The notes beneath the pieces were generated by a model. That model ran no database searches. It worked only from the letters and a program-made list of their open reading frames with translations, and was not told where the DNA came from. This document shows, piece by piece, positions 12,061-21,827 of a stretch of 64,000 nucleotides of DNA. Origin of the DNA: Calliopum simillimum (taxonomy: Eukaryota; Arthropoda; Insecta; Diptera; Lauxaniidae). The DNA is taken from NCBI GenBank assembly GCA_951812925.1, contig OX638368.1:125759309-125823308 (forward strand). The letters run 5' to 3'. The translations under genes and the position numbers were made by a program. Within the stretch, counting starts at the first letter, position 1. Each line of letters begins with the position of its first letter.

Positions 12061-13552
12061 CAGACTTGGGGGTTTTGCATTAGATTTTATTTTTCACTAA
12101 ACTTAGTGCTAGTGAAAAAATATTCACTATCAAGGAATTTATTTAGTGTTAGTGCAAAATCCTTCACTATCAAAAAATTCATTAAGTGGTAATGAAAAAG
12201 ATTTTCATTATCACTAAATTTAGTTAAAAGTTTTAAATAATATTTCCACTAAATTTAGTGATAGTGAAAATTCATTCACTATCAAAAAATTGATTTAGTG
12301 GTAATGGCAAATTTTCCATTATCACTAAATCTATTGAAAGTGAAAATTTGTTCCATTGAATTTAATGGAACTTTAATGAAAATTTTCAATAAATGTTGCA
12401 ATAAATTTAATGAAACATTTTCACTTTCATTAAATTTAATGAAATTTTAATGGAAATTTTCATTAATGTTTCATTAAATCCAATGAAACAAATTTTCACT
12501 ATCACTAAATTTAATGAAACTTTAATGAAAATCTTCATTAATGTTTCATTAAATTCAATGAATAAATGTTCACTTTCAATAACTTTAGTGATTTTTTTAT
12601 TGGAAATTTCAATTCAATTAAGACAAAATGTGCCGTGCTAGGTCAAATTTTTTTGATATCTTTAAATTTTTCCTTCGAGATCTTGTACGAGACGATTGCG
12701 TGGACATTAATCCTACTAGTACTTAAAAAAGCTTACGAAAGCTGTTTTAAGCATTTAGTTGACAAAGGGCAGAAATTATTTGGGTCTGAAGAACTTCAAA
12801 AACTAAAAGTCGTGTTTGCATTTGACTTTAATGAATCTCCTTCAAACTGATTCTATTCCCACTCATTCTAACTCTTTCAATAAATTTAATTTAATCAGTC
12901 TGTTAGTTTACTCGAAGATTTTGCAAGTTTTTACCCGAAAAGCTCTCATTCATGTACGTTTTATGCTTAAACGAGAGCTTTTCGGCTTAAAACTTGCAAA
13001 ACCTTGGAGTAAACGAACAGCTTGGATTTTAATGAAAAATTCTATTCAAAGTTTCATTAAAAGCTTCATTAAATTTAGTGATAGTAAAATTTTGTTTCAT
13101 TGAATTTAATGAAACTTTAATGAAAATTTTCTTTAGAAGTTTCATTAGAAGCATCATTAAATTTAGTGATAGTAAAATTTTGTTTCATTGAATTTAATGA
13201 AACTTTAATGAAAATTTCCACTAATGTTTCATTAAATTCAATGAAACAAATTTTCATTATCACTAAATTTAGTGCAATTTTTATTGGATATTTTCATTAA
13301 ATTTTAATGATAGTGAAAAACTTTCCACTATCATTTAATGAATTGTTAGATAGTGAAAAATTTTTCATTACCATCAAATGAATTTTTTCATAGTGAACAA
13401 ATTTCCACTATCACTAAATTTAATGGAGAAAATTTTCACTATCTCTAATTAGATTTAGTGGTAGTGGAAAAAGTTTCTCTATCAAAATATTCATTAAATA
13501 TTAGTGAAAAGCTCAATGAACTAAAAAATTTAGTGCATTACCCCCAAGTCTG
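12061..13552. mobile_element. Non-autonomous hAT-like element with 8-bp TSD
   Basis: The ends are perfect inverted repeats, CAGACTTGGGGGT at the left and its complement ending in CAAGTCTG at the right. They are flanked by the identical 8-mer ATAGGTAG (12,053-12,060 and 13,553-13,560). An 8-bp duplication and CAG..CTG ends are typical of the hAT superfamily. The interior is mostly an irregular array of TTTAATGAAA, TAAATTTAGTGATAGTG and their complements. A ~120-bp hairpin lies at 12,899-13,021. I see no transposase. The 94-95-codon frames at 12,566-13,103 are unrecognised. Confidence 0.8.
12899..13021. repeat. Short hairpin inside the hAT-like element
   Basis: CTGTTAGTTTACTCGAAG..TTTTGCAAG..CCGAAAAGCTCTC on the left is mirrored by GAGAGCTTTTCGG..CTTGCAAAA..GGAGTAAACGAACAG on the right. 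The loop is about 25 bases. It is probably a separate small palindromic insertion. Confidence 0.6.
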
Positions 13553-13614
13553 ATAGGTAGGCAATAGGCAGCTTTATTTTTTTTTTTTTTTAAATATTTT
13601 TTATCCAAAAAGTA

Positions 13615-13730
13615 TCCAAAGAGCATTTCTGAACTCGAGAGTGATGCGCATCCAAAGAGCATTTCTGAATGCGAGAGCGATGCGCATCCAGAGAGCATTT
13701 CTGGTAGCGAGAACGAAGCGCTTTCGGTCA
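13615..13730. repeat. ~36-bp tandem repeat array, left copy
   Basis: Three units of GCATCCAAAGAGCATTTCTG plus a GAATGCGAGAGCGAT-like half follow one another and end in GAACGAAGCGCTTTC. The array at 14,568-14,700 is a second copy in the same orientation. Confidence 0.75.
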
Positions 13731-13780
13731 CGTATTTACGCACAAAACAAAATAAGTCAATAAGTCACCTTCGTAAGAGC

Positions 13781-13868
13781 ACAAAAATGGAGCAGTGGTC
13801 TAGCGACTGGCACTGCGATTGAGAGTTGTAGCAACCGTGAGGTTCTCGGATCAACTCCGGCCCAGACC
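13781..13868 (+). ncRNA. tRNA-like module (pol III A/B box pair)
   Basis: TGGAGCAGTGG resembles a tRNA A box (one mismatch to TRGYNNARNNG). GGATCAACTCC, 50 bases further on, resembles a B box (one mismatch to GGTTCRANYCC). I could not fold a clean cloverleaf. It is more likely the head of a SINE or a tRNA-derived repeat than a working tRNA gene. Confidence 0.45.
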
Positions 13869-13891
13869 AAACAAAAAAACTTTTTTCAACT

Positions 13892-14505
13892 TGCAATTTT
13901 TCAAATATCTTTAAGAATTTTTAAGTGTGTTACTTAATGACATTTATATATTGAAAATTGATTTTTTTAATTGAACTTTTAGTCATGTATTTGCAAAGAT
14001 CGATTTACATATAAATCTATAAATACATTTTCTAACACATAATTATGACAAATCAAGGAACGGATCAAAAACACGGAACAACTATACCAAATATCAATAA
14101 ATAACACAAACAACAATAATGATTTATCAATGCGTATTAACACACAAACAAAACAGGCAAAAGTCGGTTTCGCAGCCGGGCAAGGCTGGTGCAGTGGTAA
14201 CGACTTCTGCTACCAACCGGGAGGTCCTTGGTTCAACTCCCGCCCAGGCCAAAAACACAAAAAGTTTTCAAACTTGCAATTTTTCAATTATAATTAATTT
14301 AGTGAATAATTACAACAAAAATAGTCTGATGAGTCTTTGTGGCGAAAGACGAAACATATGTCACTATAGCCGTGTTTTTAATCCGTTCCTCGATTTGTCA
14401 TAATTATGTGTTAGAAAATGCATTGATAGATTTATATGTATGTAAATCGATATTTGCAATACATGAAAGTTCAATTAAAAAAATCAATTTTTCAAATATA
14501 ATTAA
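13892..14505. repeat. Inverted repeat around a second tRNA-like module
   Basis: The left arm (about 13,960-14,075) contains AATTGAACTTTTAGTCATGT, AATCTATAAATACATTTTCT and GACAAATCAAGGAACGGAT. The right arm (about 14,375-14,490) is its reverse complement with few changes. The tRNA-like module at 14,180 sits between the arms. Confidence 0.65.
14180..14250 (+). ncRNA. tRNA-like module with perfect A and B boxes
   Basis: TGGTGCAGTGG fits the tRNA A-box consensus exactly and GGTTCAACTCC fits the B-box consensus exactly. The spacing is close to that of a real tRNA. GGGC/GCCC segments flank the pair, but the T stem does not close well, so I do not call a functional tRNA. It resembles the module at 13,781 and shares the following ACTTGCAATTTTTCAA word. 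Confidence 0.5.
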
Positions 14506-14567
14506 TTTAGTTAAATAAAAATAATTATAGTTACATCAAAATGATGAGTCTTTGTCATCCAAAATGC

Positions 14568-14700
14568 ATCCAAAGAGAATTTCTGAATACGAGAGCGATG
14601 CGCATCCAAACAGCATTTCTGGCTGCGAGAGCAATACGCATCCAAAGAGCATTTGAGGTAGCTAGAACGAAGCGCTTCCTTCTAATGAAATGCCAATGTT
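14568..14700. repeat. ~36-bp tandem repeat array, right copy
   Basis: Units of CATCCAAAGAGAATTTCTGA plus ATACGAGAGCGATGC follow the pattern at 13,615-13,730 and end with the same GAACGAAGCGCTT. The two arrays bracket the inverted repeat and tRNA-like modules, so together they may form one composite element. Confidence 0.7.
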
Positions 14701-15008
14701 AATTTCAGCGCTTTTGGATACGAGAGAGATGCGCTTCACTGTTGCTTTAGTGCGCTTCAGAAGCGCTATTGATGCGTTCCATTCCCCATTGGGATATATC
14801 GCCTTTGGCATAAATGTGTTAAGAATCAGAGCAAAAAGTGAAATAAAGTCAATGCTAAAATTTAGTCGTTTCTTAAAAACGATCCCATATAAAATGAAGA
14901 AAAATTTAAATTTGATGGAAATTCTTATGAAAGCACTGTCAGGGATGATTAAATTTAATTAATAAGAAGAAAATTATAAGTTCGTTTTTCCATTTAAACC
15001 ATTTTGCA

Positions 15009-16248
15009 TATGAAGCACTCCATGCCAAGTGTACCAGCTCAAAATTTTTTTTCTCCGATTTCGCTCAAATTTGGCAATATGGTAGATCAGGTGTGCAAGA
15101 ACAACAATCCGGGAGGATTTGGTCCTAGTACCATTTGTTGTTAAAAAACAGGGTGGTGAAGTTGGCGTTTTTAGTCATTTTCATGAAAAGGGTGTTTTTT
15201 AAAAAATTTATAGCTTGCACTAAAGTTTATAAATTGATAAATCTAAGTTACTGGTTCTATTCATTTTGAAGTGTTCTTTTTATAAAAAAATATTTCTTGG
15301 TGAAAAAATTTTACACATAATAATACTTTTGATTTTTTTTTTTTAAAAAGCCCCCTTCGATTTTTTTAAAAGTACTTTAAATTAAAGCAAAATTTATATG
15401 CTTTAAAATGATGTATGACTTGAGATGGGATTCGGACGATAAATGGGTGTTTTTGGCTATTGAACGCCCGTGGAAGGCAAATATCTTTTTTTACTCAAGA
15501 GGAAAGCATCTTACGAAAAAAGTGCACAAGCAAAAAATGCTTAGAATCGTCCAAGTAATACGAGAGATTTTTTTGGATTTTTTTGGAAACTTTTTTTGTT
15601 TGAATAACTTTTGAAAATTTTTTTTTTTAAATTTTTTAAAAAACTAAACAAAAAAAAAATTTTTTTAACTTTCCAAAAAATTCCCAAAAAATTTCACACC
15701 TATTTCCTTGATGATTCTAAGCATTTTATGCCTTGTACAGTTTTTTCGTAAGATGCTTTCCTCTTGAGTTAAAAAAGATTTTTGCCTTCCGCGGGCGTTC
15801 AAAAGCCAAAAACTCCCATTTAGCGTCAAAATCCCATCTTGAGTTATACATCATTTTAAAGCTTATCAATAATGCTTTATTTAAAAGTACTTTAAACAAA
15901 AATCGAAGGGGGCTTTTTAAAAAAAAAAAAATTCAAAAGTATTATTAAGTGTAAAAAATTTTGATGAAAAAAAATTTTTTTCACCAAGAAATATTTTTTT
16001 ATTAAAAGAACACTTTAAAAAAAATACAACCAGAAACTTAGATTAATCAATTTATAAACTGTAGTGTAAGCTATAACTTTTTGAAAAAACACCCTTTTCA
16101 TGAAAATGAATATAAGCGCCAACTTCAACACCCTGCAATTTAACAACAAATAGTACTAGAACCAAATCGTACAGGATTGTTGTTCTTGCACACCGGATCG
16201 GAGAAAAAAAAATTTTGAGCTGGTACACTTGGCATGGAGTGCTTCATA
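15009..16248. mobile_element. Foldback element with long inverted arms
   Basis: The element runs from TATGAAGCACTCCATGCC to its complement GGCATGGAGTGCTTCATA. The arms, each several hundred bases, correspond block by block: TCCGATTTCGCTC, GGTGTGCAAGAACAACAATC, AGTAC..ATTTGTTGTTAA, the GAACGCCC word and so on. The centre is near 15,630 in A/T runs. No transposase frame is present. Related fragments lie at 8,380, 10,525, 29,560, 42,300-43,745 and 51,950-52,712, so this is a dispersed family. Confidence 0.75.
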
Positions 16249-16869
16249 TACTTATTATGCATTTTATGTGCCCACAAATAAATTCTCTGTGTATATCAGA
16301 GTTATGCAATTTATTAAATTTTTACAGGAATGACACATGTGTTAATTGAATTGAAAATCCAATTAAAACTTCAATTTTAATTTCGACGCTGTCACTGCGG
16401 TGTATGCATCAGGTTGTTGGGCCAAAAACAACAGAATAAAAAACACCGATAAAAAAATTTTTGAGTGTTAACATTATATACATATCTGCACGACATCAAC
16501 GGCGCTATCTTGTTGACATTTTATATGGTATCCTCCACACTTGTTTGTTTTAATATTCGTTCGTATCTAAAAAATGGAACAAATTTCTTACAAAAATTTG
16601 CCCAGTTGTTATTGGGAGGAACATGGTCCAAAGGAGGCTAATGCTTGATGTCAAACCCTCCAAATCTGTTACAATTCGTATTGATTTTGACAGCTCTTGC
16701 GAGTTTTTTTACCTCTAAAATAAGTACCCAAATGATTTTTTTCAATAGCTCCACCATTTTACGTCCGATCATCAAGTATTTGTTAAAAATAAAGAATATT
16801 GCATAGTTTTAGGGGTTGATTTTTGAATATTTTGCACTGAAGTTTTAGATTCACTGCAGCTTGGTACCT
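16249..16869. other. Unrecognised spacer
   Basis: AT-rich sequence with no domain-bearing frame, no terminal repeats and no tandem repeat that I could see. Confidence 0.35.
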
Positions 16870-17235
16870 TAGGGTGGTAGAAACTGGCGTTAGGAAGTAA
16901 CTAACGCCCAAGGAAATAACGCCCAAAAAAAAACGAAATAAAGCCCAAAAATTTGGACTTTTTTTCGTTTTTCTAGGCGTTATTTCCTATTTTTTTAAAA
17001 AACCAAATAACGCCCAAAACAAAAAACAAATTAACGCCCAAAAATATGAAACAATGCCCAAAATCAAAAACGAAATAACGCCCAAATTATTTTCATACAA
17101 ATTTGGGCGATTATCATTTTGAAAATAACGCTCAAAATTTATTTGTATGAAAATAATTTGGGTATAATTTTGTTTTTTAAAAATAAAACGTAATAACGCC
17201 CAAAAAAAAAAAAAATGAAATTTTTGGGCGTATTT
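16870..17235. repeat. ACGCCCAAAAA minisatellite in both orientations
   Basis: The word AACGCCCAAAAA, or its complement, occurs more than ten times within about 365 bases, separated by short A/T-rich linkers. Some copies face each other (TTTGGGCG). It is not coding. Confidence 0.75.
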
Positions 17236-18163
17236 CCAAAATGATTTTTTTTTTGTATGGCGGTGGGCACTATCTAATGCTCAGTTCAACTGTGTTTGTT
17301 ACAAGCGCGTGTTTGTGCTTTTCACCCTGGTCCTAGTCGTTTTATAATTCAATTTACTGTTTTGTGGGCGTTGAAGTTGGTAATTAAATTTTTTTCTTTT
17401 TTGCTTGTTTTCTATTTAAGCAATTGTGTGATGTAGCAGATGAAATCAAGCAATAGTAACGTCATACAATAATTCTCAAATGACTACAGATAAAATGTTT
17501 CAAAATTTGTTCCACAAAAAAATATTTCGAGCAGAAGGCGGGGGACTAGACAAATAGTAGAACTTAAACCTCGTTAAATTCGAATAAATTTTCAGCTATA
17601 TTTGACAAAACCATAATTAACATGTCAGAAGTTAAAGTTGAGTTTTTGGTTCTACTGGGTCAAGGACGAAATTCTGAAGTGAATGAAAACCGCGGTTCCC
17701 TTCAAGCGAAGGTAGGTTTTTTTCAAATGAATCCACCCAAATTTAACGTGGAGTATTTCAAAATTGTCTCCAGATTTCAGATTTGCAATCCGGAAAATCG
17801 TACCTTATGCACTTTTTTTTAAAAAAACCTGTATACATATGTAAGGGAATAGTGTCGGGTGTGGGCATCATTTTATTTTCGACTCATATCTTTTGACCGA
17901 ATGTATATTATGCAGCCATATGATTATCAATGAAAAGCTAGAGGCCTTAGCTGATTACTGGTGAAGAAAGTAAACTGATTTTGTCAGCTGGAAAAATTAT
18001 ATAAAAAAAATAGTGAAGTGATAATTTTTGACAAAAAAAAATTTTGGTTCGGTTGAAAAATTGGTTAAAAAATGGGAAAATATGAAGTAAAACGCAATCA
18101 AATGGAGAAGAAAGCAAAATTAATTTATTTTGGAAACATTGACTCACACAAATTCAACAAATT
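17236..18163. other. Unrecognised spacer left of pogo remnant
   Basis: A 66-codon plus frame at 17,622-17,822 has no recognisable domain. The phrase GGTGTGGGCAtCAT at about 17,859 has a partial inverted partner GGTGCCCACACC at about 18,622. These could be degraded ends of the element that carries the transposase remnant. Confidence 0.35.
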
Positions 18164-18517
18164 CTACTCAACGGCTTCAACAAAATCAACGTCACTGAAA
18201 ACGTCTGGATCGAATGGCATCGTGCATGTTGCCCTCAAACAAGACTTGATTGTCTTCGGTGTCAATAGTAGATCAATTATTTTGCAGATTAAGCCGGCTA
18301 GGAGACAATTTCTAGCACTTGTTGACATTGCTCTTTTGCCAAGCATGAATTTTTTGTACCAATCCATGCCCGCCATCTGCTCCTCGGTCCGCTTGTCTGG
18401 AAACTCAATACCGAGATTTTTTACAAAGTGGTATGCCATCTCAACACCCACACTTAATGAAAACAACTTTCTTTTCTGCGATATCTTTAAAGGGCCTATT
18501 GATTCTTTTTTTTTCAA
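18164..18517 (-). pseudogene. pogo/CENP-B-type transposase remnant, internally deleted
   Basis: The minus frame of 117 codons contains a stretch (EMAYHFVKNLGIEFPDK, then EEQMAGMDWYKKFML) that fits the second helix-turn-helix (CENPB-type) of pogo/Tigger/jerky-like transposases. Usual features are a 'LAYEFA..NGI.HPF' segment followed by 'AG.DW...FM.R'. After about 40 further residues it ends in a PFDPDVFSDVDF peptide, which fits the C-terminal tail of such proteins. The whole DDE catalytic core, normally about 300 residues, is absent between them, so this is an internally deleted relic. Family assignment rests on my recall of motifs. The overlapping plus frame of 149 codons is an antisense shadow. 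Confidence 0.6.
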
Positions 18518-18519
18518 CT

Positions 18520-19100
18520 AAAAAAAAGCCTAAAAAGAGATAATAACACCATTTAAATTTGTTATGTTGACATCCACGACGATATTTCAGTAAAACACAG
18601 GCTTTATATAAAAAAAGAGGGGTGCCCACACCTGAACCAATTCGGGGCCCACACTTGAATTTGACAGCCACTTTGAAAAGCAATAAGCACATTGTGTTGT
18701 GTGAACATTTTGGTTGGATTCGGTTTTGAATCACAAATTAAAATAAATTCACTGCATTCAGCTTTTCGTTTTATCCAATACGAAAAGATAAGCAAAAAGT
18801 CCTCTCTATGATACAAAGCTGCCCTCGGGTTGCGTTTTGCCCAGCACCGCTATATACCTATTTACTCGCAGATAAGCGTTCAACTGTGTCACTAGTTGTG
18901 CAAAGCTGAGTAACTTGCTTGCAGCTTATGCAAAATATAAAATCTTTCAATAAGCTTTTATACATTGACGAAATGCAATAGGATTCAGTTCAGATATCAC
19001 TGCTCTAATATAAGCTCTAAACTTCAACATAAGGGTTCGGAAGATCACATACCTATATTTTTTAACTTATAATAAGTAAAAAATTATAATTTAAAATTAT
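18520..19100. other. Unrecognised spacer
   Basis: Frames of 70-97 codons on the minus strand show no known domain. AT-rich. The right end (19,060-19,105) is nearly pure A/T. Confidence 0.35.
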
Positions 19101-19442
19101 TTATTAATTACTAGCTGGCCTGGTTGCGACTTCGTTCGCCCATTCCCGATGCTTTTAAGTACGAAGTCCCATCCATCTCCATCGTCCCTCTCTTCCAGTC
19201 ACCAAGGTTTTTAAAGATCCATGTATCAACTTTTGTAATCATAGCTCCCATAGGTATAGAGATTTGGGTGATTCTTAGATAACTGTGCTTTTTCGAGTTG
19301 TAAAATTGGCAGATATTTTTTTTGGATTTTTGCAAGTTTCTTCATGCTATCTTGTGTAAACACACTCTTAAAACTCACCTTTTAAGTAGATCTACTACAA
19401 GTGTGAATTTACGGCTTTGAGGTCAAAATTAAGAAATTTTGC

Positions 19443-20859
19443 TGCCACGTTTGTGACCAAATTGCCACGTTTGTGACATTTTAGCCACAGTATGGAAAAA
19501 TTATGGTTTTTAAGCGTTTTGATGAGAGATATATTGCATATAATGACAAATTTACACTTCAAGACTAATTTTGCAACAATGTCATGTCTCCGGTGGTCCA
19601 TTTTTTTTATACCCTACGGCCCTAAAGATCAACTATGGTTCCCTGTCCTCTGTTTTAATAGCCGTTTATGATGGATTAGGATCTCCTAATTACGAATCTG
19701 ATCTTGATTTTTTTCTATTACATCAGTATCCTTAGTTATCCTTGCTCAAAAGTGAAAAAATCACAGTTTTGACATCTACTTAACTAAAACAGCAATAAGT
19801 AAAATTAATTTTTGTCAATGGATTCAGACAGCCGAATTTATTATCAACAAGACAAAATTTACCGTTTTTCAATTGAATTCCCAGTTTCCGAGTTATAAGC
19901 CTTTAAAAAAAGGATACCTCTCAATAACACACAAAGGACCGACAAATTAACAAAAATGGTAAGTTTTATTATTTTTACCAGAAATATATTTTATCACGAA
20001 AATTTTAAGCCCTTGCAGACTAAAATCGGATGAAAAAATAAGGCTCTATTGTAGATTTAGTGAATGAACAGATGAAATTTTGATTCTGTGAATTTGCAAA
20101 GTAGTAGTTTAGTAGGCTTAGTCACTAAATCTAGAATAGAGCTGTCATTTTTCATGCGATTATGGTAGAAAAATTTTTGTATTAAAAACATAATTAATAG
20201 CCTTCAACTAAACATCTGTATACTCAAACTTTATATGAAATATGTTTTTTTGCAGACTATAAAAAGTGCCACGTTTGTGACATTTTTGATGCGCCACGTT
20301 TGTGACATTTTTGCAGTTTATCGCTCATTGTAAAGCACGCTTTTGAGTTCAAGATTTTTCCGAAAGAATTTGGGGTCATGTCTGCAAATCCTACAAAAAA
20401 ATTGTTTCATGCATAAAATAAAATGTCCTACCTGGGAGTGCCGAGTGCCACGTTTGTGACCATAATTTTTAGAAAAAACGGTTTTTGTTTATAAAATGCC
20501 CTATAAAACGCAAACAGATTTCTTTTTGGACGCGTTCGGACATGATGACGTTTGGGTGATGGATAGTGATCAGAATTAATGCATGTGTATTGCAATCTAT
20601 TGACTGAAACAGTAGTACCATGCAGTAGTAGCATAATGCTTTTAAGAAATTTTTTTTTTCCAAAACTAGGGGACAGTTTTCAATTCGAAATTGTGCCCTC
20701 TAAAAATTGTTTATAACTGCAGATGAGCTCAGAATATTGTAGCCTTAAGAATTTACTTAATATGTGTAGTAACTTGTTTTCTGTTCTATTTCCGTTTTTT
20801 GGTCGTTTTTCATCGTTTTGTGTATAAAAAGTAGGGGTAGGACATGCCACGTTTGTGAC
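19443..20859. repeat. Six copies of GCCACGTTTGTGAC
   Basis: The 14-mer occurs without change at about 19,444, 19,464, 20,268, 20,293, 20,447 and 20,846, always in the same direction. It is usually followed by CATTT and preceded by T or G. A seventh, degraded copy lies at about 32,302. Confidence 0.85.
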
Positions 20860-21039
20860 ATTTGGGGTATATTTGCAAACTTTCACAATAGACCAATAAT
20901 TATTTGGTGGTAAAATTGATCCGCTCTATTAGAAAAACATAGTTTCTAACTTATAGCGTAATTTTTTGTGAAAAAAAAGCCTACTGTATAGGTGAAATCT
21001 CCAGAGGACACAAAAAGTACAGTTATCTGAGAATCACCC

Positions 21040-21380
21040 ATATAGCATTTTATATATTTTTTGTATGAAGGGTGCAACTCCCCCTTCTCACCCCCCGCCC
21101 AAGATTTTCAAAGTAAATGGTAGATAGAATATTCATGTATGTACCAAGTTTTATAACGATATCAACGATATGTGAAGAAATATAGCATTTTGTGTGTTTT
21201 TGAAAAGTGGATGCAATTCTCCTACACCCAATATCCCCCAAGTTTTGCATGGTGAATGGTAGATATGTACATTATGCGTAAGTTCATCAACTTTCATAAT
21301 CATAGCTTGCATAACTGTAGAGATACAGCATTTTTTGTATTTTTTTTTTTTGTATGGGGGGTGCAACCCCCGTTCCCCTC
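21040..21380. repeat. Three ~140-bp tandem units
   Basis: Blocks with ATATAGCATTTT..TTTTTGTATG, GGTGCAACTCCCC, AGTTTTGCATGGTGAATGGTAG and TAAGTTnnATCAACTTT recur at about 21,045, 21,180 and 21,325. The minus frames of 66-71 codons read across them and are not genes. Confidence 0.6.
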
Positions 21381-21689
21381 AGTGGCATCCCACCAACTTA
21401 TGAACCTTCTACAGATCATAACAAACAATTAAAAAAAAAAATTATGTAAATCGGCCTTGTAGTTTCCGCGTTCATAAGCTACATACGGACACCATTTCAT
21501 TTTTATATATATAGAAGATTGCAAGATTTTTTTCATAAGGAAAATGAAAATAGTTTGACACTAAGTACTTACAAGTAAATATTACTAAGAAACATGAGGT
21601 GTACTATTAAAAAATTTTGATAATAATCAAGTGAGTAACTGAACACATAAAAAACTCATGATGATGACTAAACAAAAATGCATTTTATG

Positions 21690-21827
21690 TTGATTATATA
21701 TGATTTAAAACTATAAATAGGAAATAGCACTTCCCTTTGTATATCCAGAGTACTAAAGCTTTCTAACAAAAAAAACGGAAAAAACAAATTCATTTTAGTA
21801 CGTATCAGAAGATAGATACATCGTAAA
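21690..21827 (+). promoter_or_regulatory. Putative promoter of receptor gene A
   Basis: A TATAAATA box lies at 21,712-21,719, followed directly by GGAAATAGCACTT (21,720-21,732) and GTATATCCAGAGTACTA. This block is conserved before all six paralogues at nearly the same distance from the ATG (108 bases here). Core-promoter identity is inferred from position and conservation. Confidence 0.6.

Larger units (their letters stand above)
19111..21515. repeat. Long composite dispersed repeat
   Basis: It opens with ACTAGCTGGCCTGGTTGCGA, a type of start common to interspersed repeats of insects. It ends near 21,515 with ATAAGCTACATACGGACA followed by TATATATATAGAAG. Inside are six copies of a 14-bp word (see separate entry) and three ~140-bp tandem units. 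Multiple short frames carry no known domain. Its class (retroelement tail, SINE composite or other) is open. A fragment with the same ACCTGGGAGTGCCGAGTGCC word occurs at 32,287. Confidence 0.5.

Noticed and set aside
14180..14250. Functional tRNA gene
   Set aside because: A and B boxes are perfect but T-stem and acceptor stem do not pair acceptably by eye. Kept only as a tRNA-like module.
18072..18521. 149-codon plus frame
   Set aside because: The opposite strand carries transposase motifs, so this is an antisense shadow.
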